Assembly: GCF_003350205.1 (NCBI RefSeq)
Contig: NZ_QLLC01000018.1
Span: 1 to 64,000 of the forward strand
DNA from: Brevundimonas bullata
GTDB taxonomy: Bacteria; Pseudomonadota; Alphaproteobacteria; Caulobacterales; Caulobacteraceae
DNA length: 64,000 nt
Direction of reading: 5' to 3'
A program made the position numbers and the translations under genes. Every line of letters starts with the position of its first letter. Positions within the stretch are counted from its first letter, which is position 1. Below the pieces are notes generated by a model. That model searched no databases. It worked only from the letters and a program-made list of their open reading frames with translations, and had not been told where the DNA came from. Of the stretch, positions 17,945 to 24,477 are shown piece by piece.

Positions 17945-17972
17945 CCGGCGACGTTCTGTCGAGCGTCGCCGG
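17945..17972 (+). terminator. Hairpin between receptor and phosphatase genes
   Basis: CCGGCGACG (17945-17953) pairs perfectly with CGTCGCCGG (17964-17972) around a 10-base loop. A second short perfect stem, GGGACC/GGTCCC, follows at 17978-17994. There is no T-run, so this may be an attenuator, processing or mRNA-stability element rather than a strong terminator. Confidence 0.45.
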
Positions 17973-18019
17973 TCTCCGGGACCAATCAGGTCCCATCCGG
18001 TTCATTTCAGGATCAAGCC

Positions 18020-19645
18020 ATGTCAAAACGCTTCGCTGTCGCGATGGCGGCGCTTCTCTGCGCCTCATCAACCCTCGTCCAGGCGCAGGACACGGCCTCT
18101 TCCCCCTCTTCGCCGAAGTTGGTCGTGACCATTGTGGTCGATCAGTTCAGCGCCAACCTGTTCAACCAGTACCGCAGCCGCTGGACAGGCGGCCTGCGTC
18201 GCCTGTCCGACGAAGGGCTAGTCTCAAGCAACGGCTATCAGACCCACGGCCTGACCGAGACCTGCCCTGGACATTCCACGGTCCTGACCGGCGTCCACCC
18301 GGCTCAGACAGGCATCCCTTCCAACGACTGGATCGACCCGACGACGGGCGAGGAAGTCTATTGCCTGGCCGCGCCCAGCAACACGCTGGCCCATGGCGGC
18401 AACAGCGACAACGGCCCGGTGGGCCCCGACAATATCCGCGCCTCCAGCCTGGGTGACTGGCTCAAGGATCAACGCCCTGGCTCGCGCGTCTTCGCCGTGT
18501 CCGGGAAGGACCGGGGCGCGATCAATCTGGCGGGCCATCGCCCCGACGGCGCCTACTGGTTCACCGACGACTTCGGCCTGACCACCTATGTCGAGCCAGG
18601 TCAGAGCGCACCGGCGCGTCTGGCTGCTGTCGACGCCTTCAACGCCGAGTTCCGTCGCCGCCAGGCCACGACGCCCCACGCCTGGACCTATAGTCAGCCC
18701 CGGTGCCACGCGCTGGAAGCCCGTTGGGAAATCAACGGCAGGACGCTGCATTCCAAGGTTCCTCCAGCCAAAGACGACTTCGATTCCTCGCCGGAACTGG
18801 ACGAGGAGACGCTCAAGGCCGCCATCTACCTGATCGACACCCAGAACCTGGGCCAGGGGCAGACAACCGACCTGCTCGGCGTCAGCCTGTCGGCGACCGA
18901 TCGCATCGGCCACGCCTATGGGACGCAGGGGCCAGAGATGTGCGAACAGATGCACCGTCTCGATCAGGCCCTGGGCCAATTCCTCTCTCGCCTCGACACC
19001 ATCTCCGGCGGCGCCGTCGTGGTCCTGACCGCCGACCACGGCGGTTCCGATTTTGTCGAGCGTCTGGCGCAGCGCGGCTCCCCTCATGCCCACAGGATCG
19101 ATTCCGCCCCGCTCGCCGCCGTCAACGCCTCTCTGCGTCAACGCTTCGGCCTGGACGCCTCACCGCTTCAATCGGGCTCCAGCGGCCTGATCGTGGCGGA
19201 CAAGGCCCACAAGACCCTGCCGGAGCCGCTGCGAAGCCAGATCATCGAGGCCGCCCTGCCCATGCTGCAGACCCTGCCCGACATCGTCTTCGTCGAAGCT
19301 CGCGACCGCCTTCTGGCCGACCCCTTGCCTGACAGCGAGCAACCTGAAATCCTCACCCTTCGCGAACGCATGCGCCTGTCAGCCGTGGCCGAACGCTCTC
19401 CCGACATCATCATGGTCCGTGCGGCGAACGTCACGGGCGGCGGACGCGTCGGCGGCAATATCGCCGGCCACGGCACGCCCTGGGACTATGACCGCCGCGT
19501 GCCTATCCTGTTCTGGAAGCCCGGCGCGTCAGCCCAGGAGCGCTTCCTGCCCATCCGCACCATCGACATCGCCCCTACCCTGGCGACCGTCATCGGCGTC
19601 CAACCCCCGCCAGTCTCAGGACGCGCCCTTCCACTCTGGGACTGA
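18020..19645 (+). CDS. Secreted PafA-like alkaline phosphatase family protein
   Basis: A 541-residue protein with a signal peptide (cleavage after VQAQ). It has alkaline-phosphatase superfamily metal motifs: VVDQF (Asp41), DRIGHAYG, TADHGGSDF and AGHGTPWD. Thr81 in ETCPGHST fits the PafA-type nucleophile, with Asn102 (PSNDW) and Lys163/Arg165 (SGKDRGA) matching the PafA substrate-binding residues in order. PafA hydrolyses phosphate monoesters in the periplasm and is active without high calcium. Its position behind the signalling receptor suggests that it processes the receptor's ligand or releases phosphate from it. The enzyme class is secure; the substrate is not known. Confidence 0.88.
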   Translation: MSKRFAVAMAALLCASSTLVQAQDTASSPSSPKLVVTIVVDQFSANLFNQYRSRWTGGLRRLSDEGLVSSNGYQTHGLTETCPGHSTVLTGVHPAQTGIPSNDWIDPTTGEEVYCLAAPSNTLAHGGNSDNGPVGPDNIRASSLGDWLKDQRPGSRVFAVSGKDRGAINLAGHRPDGAYWFTDDFGLTTYVEPGQSAPARLAAVDAFNAEFRRRQATTPHAWTYSQPRCHALEARWEINGRTLHSKVPPAKDDFDSSPELDEETLKAAIYLIDTQNLGQGQTTDLLGVSLSATDRIGHAYGTQGPEMCEQMHRLDQALGQFLSRLDTISGGAVVVLTADHGGSDFVERLAQRGSPHAHRIDSAPLAAVNASLRQRFGLDASPLQSGSSGLIVADKAHKTLPEPLRSQIIEAALPMLQTLPDIVFVEARDRLLADPLPDSEQPEILTLRERMRLSAVAERSPDIIMVRAANVTGGGRVGGNIAGHGTPWDYDRRVPILFWKPGASAQERFLPIRTIDIAPTLATVIGVQPPPVSGRALPLWD

Positions 19646-19791
19646 TGGGAAGCTTTGAGGCAACCGACGGTGGGATCCCGGTTGCTCCCGAGAAGCATGA
19701 TCCGGCGATGGCCATCAGACCCGGCCCCAGCGCCCGAAAGCAGCCATTTCGAACCGCCGCCTTGAGTCACAAGCAGCCTATAGGCCCACCT

Positions 19792-21033
19792 TCACAATTC
19801 GTGATGCTGCCCTTTCACGGCAACCGCCACCGCCATCCCCTGCCCCACAGGCGATAGCGCCACCGCATCCCCAACCGCCAACGGCTGCCCTCCCACCTTC
19901 AACCGACCATAATGCTCCACGCCCTGGGCATCGCGAACCACGACAAAGGCCGCCGCCCCCGCCTCATCGTGAAACCCCGTCTTCACCACCACCCCAGCCA
20001 CCTTCTCGCGCCCCAACAGCCGCACCTCGCGCGCGCCCTCCAGTCGGCGTTGGTTCATCGTCCTGATGATGTCCCGCCGCACTTGTAGGGTTCGCAGCTT
20101 CATCTCCATCTCTGGATCGAGCCGGTATCGACGGCCTGCGCGCATGGCGAGCCCCAGCTCTTCCAGATGCCGTAGCCTCCCCCGGCTTAGCGCCGCCCAG
20201 GCGCCGGTCCCTCCTGCCCCGTCATCGACCATGCCGTCTGCATCCGCCGCCGCCAGCAGTCGTCTATCCAACCCGGTGAACCGATCCGCCTGGGTCTCCT
20301 TCCAGACCCGCCGCTCGGCGTCGACACGCGAAAGATCGCCGAGCCGTTCCTGTGCGACCTCCTGGGCACGGGCTCGAAAGCCGTAGCCCATGTAGTCGCG
20401 AGGGATGACTAGGTCCCGTCCATCCCCACGCCGCCCTCTCACCAGGACATGGGCGTGCGGTTGGTCGGTGTCGTAATGGCAGGTCGCGACCCAGCGCAGA
20501 GCTGGCTCGCCCAGATCGGCTGACACCCGCGCCATCACCTCCCGCACATAGCCCCTAAGATCAGCGATCCGATCGCCGTGCTCGGGCGAGATGATGAAGC
20601 GGAAATGATGGCGGTCAGCGCTCCATCCACGCGTTTCCAAGGCCGCCTCAATCCCATCGTCCGCCCGGTCGAAGAAGTCCGGACGCGCCCCCTCGACGCC
20701 CGCCCCTGACCGGCCGAGATAGGCGACGTGCGCCGCCAGCGCCCCCGCCCGCGTCGCGGCCTTGCCGACATGTCGCGACACCAGGGCCTTCACGATCACA
20801 CGCTGGCGGACATCCATACGGAAGGCCCGGCCCGACCGTCCCTGCGCCGCCCTGAGCACGCCCGAACGATCTCCCAGGGCGAACTGACGCGACGCCGCCA
20901 GCCTCTGGAACAGGCCTGTGCGCACCGGCACCCGATCGATCTTCAGGGAAAGGGGAAGGCGGACCTGGACGCCTTGACGATCTGGAGCCGTACCCAATGT
21001 CAGCCGGTGATCGATCGCCTCGCGGATGAGCAT
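19792..21033 (-). CDS. Relaxase (VirD2/RlxS-like), C-terminally shortened
   Basis: A 413-residue protein resembling the N-terminal two thirds of RlxS-type relaxases. The metal-binding histidine motif is CHYDTDQPHAHVLVRG, preceded by HHFRFIISPEHG and followed by VIPRDYMGYGFRARAQE. Relaxases nick the origin of transfer and lead the strand into the recipient. From memory, full-length relatives run to about 600 residues with a longer DUF3363 region; this one stops soon after GVEHYGRL...VALSP. The nicking domain looks complete, but the tail is missing. No coupling protein or T4SS gene is present in the window. Confidence 0.82.
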   Translation of the reverse strand: MLIREAIDHRLTLGTAPDRQGVQVRLPLSLKIDRVPVRTGLFQRLAASRQFALGDRSGVLRAAQGRSGRAFRMDVRQRVIVKALVSRHVGKAATRAGALAAHVAYLGRSGAGVEGARPDFFDRADDGIEAALETRGWSADRHHFRFIISPEHGDRIADLRGYVREVMARVSADLGEPALRWVATCHYDTDQPHAHVLVRGRRGDGRDLVIPRDYMGYGFRARAQEVAQERLGDLSRVDAERRVWKETQADRFTGLDRRLLAAADADGMVDDGAGGTGAWAALSRGRLRHLEELGLAMRAGRRYRLDPEMEMKLRTLQVRRDIIRTMNQRRLEGAREVRLLGREKVAGVVVKTGFHDEAGAAAFVVVRDAQGVEHYGRLKVGGQPLAVGDAVALSPVGQGMAVAVAVKGQHHEL

Positions 21034-21348
21034 GATGCGCCTCCAGAAAAAGGCCGCCGATCCCTAAGCCGACAACTCTCCGCAAGTCATCCAGAGCCCG
21101 ACCTTCATCGGCTAACCCATCGAAAGAATAGCGAAAAGAAGGCCGCGCCAACACCGCCTTTTATCTTGCCCTAAGGCCCTTTTCGCAGATTTCCAGACAT
21201 CCTCAGCAAAGCTTCGGACACCCGATCAAATGCGATCACGCGTCTCCGCTGTCAAAGGCGGGAGCGCTCAACCGCGTTTCGCTTGGCCAATGCTGCCGCC
21301 GCATAACAAAGAAAAACCCGCCCGGCCTAAGCCGAGCGGGTCGTTCAT
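21034..21348. other. Gene-free stretch with terminator between relaxase and small gene
   Basis: This stretch of about 315 bases has no convincing gene on either strand. It holds the terminator at 21312-21340. A relaxase gene often lies beside its origin of transfer, so this is the place to look for an oriT, but I see no clear inverted-repeat nick region. Confidence 0.4.
21312..21340 (-). terminator. Rho-independent terminator
   Basis: On the minus strand a stem CCCGCTCGGC / GCCGGGCGGG (9 of 10 paired) with a 4-base TTAG loop is followed by TTTTT. It begins 8 bases after the stop of the 58-residue gene that ends at 21349. This is a textbook intrinsic terminator. Confidence 0.8.
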
Positions 21349-21525
21349 TCAGTCTGCCGGACGGTCCGGTTCGTCGTCCCAGTAGGCCGGATCGCAGGGA
21401 TCCAGTCTGCGGATGCAATAGTCGTCCCAGAGATCGGCGGCTGAAAGGCGGATCGCCATCTCGTTCTGCTCGGCTTCCCATTCGATGCGGTCCGGTTCGT
21501 CGTGGTCGGAAGTGTCGGAGGTCAT
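21349..21525 (-). CDS. Small acidic hypothetical protein
   Basis: A 58-residue acidic protein (many Asp and Glu) containing LSAADLWDDYCIRRLDPCDP. GGAGAGG just upstream selects the ATG at 21525 over the one at 21537. It sits inside the plasmid-type module between the DUF2493 and relaxase genes and is closed by an intrinsic terminator. Acidic small proteins on mobile elements are sometimes DNA mimics (anti-restriction), but nothing here proves that. Confidence 0.6.
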   Translation of the reverse strand: MTSDTSDHDEPDRIEWEAEQNEMAIRLSAADLWDDYCIRRLDPCDPAYWDDEPDRPAD

Positions 21526-21542
21526 CACCCTCTCCATGGAAT

Positions 21543-21574
21543 GACTCGCCCGGAGAGACCGAGCGAGTCGTTTT
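21543..21574. terminator. Hairpin after the DUF2493 gene
   Basis: GACTCGCCCGG (21543-21553) pairs with CCGAGCGAGTC (21559-21569; 10 of 11 positions) around loop AGAGA, followed on the plus strand by GTTTT. It lies between the DUF2493 stop (21589) and the next gene's start (21525). It could end or attenuate the minus-strand transcript, although the minus side has only a weak T-run. Confidence 0.5.
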
Positions 21575-21588
21575 CGAGATGCAGATTG

Positions 21589-22533
21589 TCAGGCGACTCG
21601 CGCCTTGACGGCGACGTGTCGCAGCCCGGACTCCATCGCCTTCTGCCCGAGGTTCAGCGCCGGTCCGAACGGACGTCCGTCCACTGACCGCCCCTCATCC
21701 AGAGACCGTGCGAGCGTAAGGCAGCAGGTCGGCTCGAGCGCGATGAGATCATCGTTGGCCCTGAAGGGCGCCGCCTTGCCGTGGGCGTCGAAATCCGCCC
21801 GGGCGAGGATGAGCGTCACCCCCTTCTGCTGCGCCCATCGGATGGCCAGCTTCTCCGCGCCTTTCGCTCCGGTCGTGGCGAGCGCCATGTCCGGCCACTC
21901 CGCCAGGGCCCAGTTCAGGGCGTCGAAGATGCGCGCCGCGTCCTCCGCCCCATCCGCCGACGGCGCGCCCCGGAAGGCCACCACTGCGCCCCGGTGGCGG
22001 GCGTCGCCCGCCCTCCGCTCGCGAACCGCCCGGATGGCTTGCTTGGCCTCCAGCTGCGCCGCCGTCAGGAAGCTCCCCCGGCGACTGCCTCGCCAAGCTG
22101 TCCAGACTTCTCCCGTGGCGACTGTCCAAGCGTCGGCGGCTGCATCCCGTATCCGCTCCGCCGCCTGCGTCGCCGCATCGCCCGCTCGAGCCTTGGCGGT
22201 CGCCTCCTGCAGCTCCACGTCCGCCGCCTCCGATCCATCGAAATCGCGGTCGAGCCGGCGCATTGTATCGCGCGCCCGATCAGCCTCCCGTTCGATCCGA
22301 CCGGCCGCCGAATGAAAGGCGCCGATCAGGGCTTCGCCCAAGAGCGTCTGGAAGTCCTCCAGCGCCGTGTCCGCGATCACGTCCAGAAGTTCGGTCATGA
22401 GCGCTCGCCCAAGCTGGACCAGGGCTTCCTCGGAGGCCTGCGGGCGATGATCGCCGAACGCTGCGCCAAGATCGAAGGCGGAGTCTGATGTCGCGGTGAC
22501 GACCATGGCCGAGCCGGTGTTCGAAGTGTGCAT
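21589..22533 (-). CDS. DUF2493 (SLOG-like) domain protein of mobile elements
   Basis: A 314-residue protein. The first ~180 residues are helical and charged. The C-terminal part has a Rossmann-like DUF2493 domain: VVAFRGAPSADG, then ALATTGAKGAEKLAIRWAQQ and VTLILARADFD. DUF2493 belongs to the SLOG nucleotide-binding superfamily and is frequent on plasmids and integrative elements beside ParB, RadC and relaxase genes, as here. The usual first-strand glycine signature is only partly kept (FRGAP). Its biochemical role is unknown. Confidence 0.78.
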   Translation of the reverse strand: MHTSNTGSAMVVTATSDSAFDLGAAFGDHRPQASEEALVQLGRALMTELLDVIADTALEDFQTLLGEALIGAFHSAAGRIEREADRARDTMRRLDRDFDGSEAADVELQEATAKARAGDAATQAAERIRDAAADAWTVATGEVWTAWRGSRRGSFLTAAQLEAKQAIRAVRERRAGDARHRGAVVAFRGAPSADGAEDAARIFDALNWALAEWPDMALATTGAKGAEKLAIRWAQQKGVTLILARADFDAHGKAAPFRANDDLIALEPTCCLTLARSLDEGRSVDGRPFGPALNLGQKAMESGLRHVAVKARVA

Positions 22534-22856
22534 CGTATCGTTCCCGTTCTGAAAGGCCGAAGCGCCCCATGCGCAACGACCCCGTTCCTGGCCACGTCGG
22601 GGTCCCCGGCGGTCACCGAAGCGGTTCGCCTCTCGCGGGCCGCGAAGGGAAACGGCGAAGCCGTTGACGGCCGGGGTGACGTGTCAGGATGGGAGGTCGT
22701 TGTGTGGGGGCATGTCCTCGCCCACTCGGGGCGAGGACCCTATTCGGCGCCGTCGCGCCGATTGCCACGGAAGACGCGCCGACGCCCCAGACCGCGACGA
22801 CGGCCGCGCCGTCGTCGCCTTCTCCTCCGCGGCGGTCGCCCTGGACACATCAGACG
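22534..22856. other. Gene-free stretch with a hairpin downstream of the gcrA-like gene
   Basis: About 320 bases separate the gcrA-like gene and the DUF2493 gene. Frames open here are antisense shadows. The only structure I see is the strong hairpin at 22714-22738; the promoter of the DUF2493 gene should also lie here. Confidence 0.45.
22714..22738 (-). terminator. Perfect hairpin, probable terminator of the gcrA-like gene
   Basis: GTCCTCGCCC (22714-22723) and GGGCGAGGAC (22729-22738) form a perfect 10-bp stem with a 5-base loop, about 120 bases after the stop of the gcrA-like gene. There is no T-run, so factor-independent activity is uncertain. Confidence 0.45.
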
Positions 22857-23360
22857 TCAATCGACGCCGACCATCCTCATCAGGCTCTCGGCCGAACAGG
22901 GCCGCCTCTGATAGCCTACGGCGGCATGGGCCGCGCAAAAGGCGCCGTGCGTCACCGGACGCCCGCACAAACCGAAGCCCGCCTCGCCGGAGGAGCCGTA
23001 GGGCCAGCGGCACTGACCGAACCCTACGGACAGTATGGTGGCCGTCGGCGCGGGCGGCGCAACCCCCAAGGCCGCCGCCATCCCCGCCGCCGATCGGACC
23101 TTCACGGCCGCAGGCGACCTCGCACCGGGCGGCGAAGCATCGACCGCGTCCCGAGGCGGCTTCGCCCGGGGCGGCGCCGATGTTCGCGCGCGCCTGACCT
23201 CGGGTCCACGGGCCAGGCCCAGGCGATGGACCTTGCCCAGGACGGCGCTGCGCGAGACGCCGCGGCCGAATTCGCGCGCGATGGCGGCGGCGGTCCGGCC
23301 CTCCAGCCACAGGGCGGTCAGGCGGAGAATACGATCCTCGGTCCAGATAGAGACGGTCAT
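22857..23360 (-). CDS. GcrA-family cell-cycle regulator paralogue
   Basis: A 167-residue protein with the GcrA N-terminal DNA-binding domain (IWTEDRILRLTALWLEGRTA; GVSRSAVLGKVHRLGLARG). The middle is Pro/Ala-rich and disordered. The C-terminal sigma70-interaction region shows CRWPYGSS, FCAAHAAVGYQ and R. GcrA binds methylated GANTC promoters with RNA polymerase and drives cell-cycle genes in Caulobacter. This copy lies inside a plasmid-type module next to ssb, so it is probably not the chromosomal master regulator but a mobile-element paralogue. Confidence 0.88.
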   Translation of the reverse strand: MTVSIWTEDRILRLTALWLEGRTAAAIAREFGRGVSRSAVLGKVHRLGLARGPEVRRARTSAPPRAKPPRDAVDASPPGARSPAAVKVRSAAGMAAALGVAPPAPTATILSVGFGQCRWPYGSSGEAGFGLCGRPVTHGAFCAAHAAVGYQRRPCSAESLMRMVGVD

Positions 23361-23440
23361 GGGGATGCTCTTCGTCAGCGAGCCCGATCGGCTCGCCCCC
23401 GACCGCCCTTCCTCCCGCTTTCCGGGACCGGCATGACAAT

Positions 23441-23464
23441 GGCCCGGCGCGTCTGCGCCGGGCC
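23441..23464 (-). terminator. Perfect hairpin after the first ssb gene
   Basis: GGCCCGGCGC (23441-23450) and GCGCCGGGCC (23455-23464) form a perfect 10-bp stem around GTCT, 30 bases beyond the ssb stop at 23494. Only a short T-poor tail follows on the minus strand. Confidence 0.55.
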
Positions 23465-23493
23465 CTGCCGTCCGCCTTCCGACCGGGTTGCAG

Positions 23494-23913
23494 TCAGAAG
23501 GGGATGTCGTCGTTCAGATCATAGCCGGACGCCGCATCCGGGCAGGCGTCACCGGCGGCCGGCTCTCGGTTCGAGCGGGCGTCGCGCCGGTTCTTCAACC
23601 GCATGTCGTCCACCACCACCCGCAGGTCGTAGTGTTCGACCCCGTCCTTGCCGGTCCAGCTGTCATTCTCGACATGGCCCTGAAGGACGACCCGGCTGCC
23701 CTTGCGGGCATAGGGGGCGATGTAGGTTTCCGTCGTCGCCTCATTGAAGCAGACGCAGTTGAAGGCGGTCGTCCGCTCGCCCGGTTCCCCGTCGGCGCGC
23801 CGATAACGGGTCGTCTCCAGGACGCGGAAGCTCGCGCGTTTTCGGCCCGAACCCTGGGCCGAGAGGATGGACGGGTCGGCGGCCAGATAGCCTTCGATGA
23901 CGAGGGTCTGCAT
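23494..23913 (-). CDS. ssb: Single-stranded DNA-binding protein
   Basis: A 139-residue protein with an OB-fold core: MQTLVIEGYLAADPS, TTAFNCVCFNEATTETY, KGSRVVLQGHVENDSW. The C-terminal acidic tip DLNDDIPF recruits repair and replication partners. It protects single-stranded DNA, for example during conjugative transfer. The leader AAGGAGACTGAC is shared with the neighbouring paralogue. It is shorter than chromosomal SSBs, as usual for element-borne copies. Confidence 0.92.
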   Translation of the reverse strand: MQTLVIEGYLAADPSILSAQGSGRKRASFRVLETTRYRRADGEPGERTTAFNCVCFNEATTETYIAPYARKGSRVVLQGHVENDSWTGKDGVEHYDLRVVVDDMRLKNRRDARSNREPAAGDACPDAASGYDLNDDIPF

Positions 23914-23943
23914 GGTCAGTCTCCTTGATATGAGGGTGAGGAT

Positions 23944-24354
23944 TCAGGTCGCCGCGCGGCCCCGCTTGCGAGTGCGGGCCGTCTCAGCGATTTCGTCAGC
24001 CTTGTCCGCCGAACCTTCCGCTTCGGGTTCCGCGGCCCGGTCGCCCGACCAGTCGAGGACGGTCAGCCGGTTCACCACCAGCTCCTTGGCGGCGCGTTCG
24101 GTCCCGTCCCTCGCCGTATAGCTCGTGTCGACGAAGGCCCCCACGACCAGGGCCTCGCAACCCCTGGCCAGGCCTCGGGCGATGACCTTCTCGTTGAGGC
24201 CCTTCGCCCAGCTGACGCAGTTGACGCCGACGATGCGGTCCTTGCCGCCGGCGTCCACGCCGCGCTTCTCGAGCAATCGGAACACCGCCTTGGCGAAGTC
24301 GGCGCTGATCTGGGGATCGGCCGCCAACCGGCCGGTGAACACCATGGTCTGCAT
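23944..24354 (-). CDS. Divergent SSB-like protein
   Basis: A 136-residue protein with the same N-terminal pattern as the neighbour (MQTMVFTGRLAADPQ) and an OB-like core (IVGVNCVSWAKGLNEKV; LVVGAFVDTSYTARDGTE). The C-terminus is basic (RTRKRGRAAT) and lacks the acidic DDIPF tip. It probably arose by tandem duplication. Without the tip it may bind DNA but not recruit the usual SSB partners. It is the upstream of the two ssb genes in the transcript; spacing to the next is 30 bases. Confidence 0.82.
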   Translation of the reverse strand: MQTMVFTGRLAADPQISADFAKAVFRLLEKRGVDAGGKDRIVGVNCVSWAKGLNEKVIARGLARGCEALVVGAFVDTSYTARDGTERAAKELVVNRLTVLDWSGDRAAEPEAEGSADKADEIAETARTRKRGRAAT

Positions 24355-24477
24355 GTCAGTCTCCTTGTGATCCGAGGCCGGGAAGACCTTCTCCCTCGTT
24401 CCGCCTCGCCCTCCTGAGCCCTTCCTCCCTCCGGAACCGGTTCCGCCGGGCGCCCCCCGACGAAACCGGCTTTCCGG

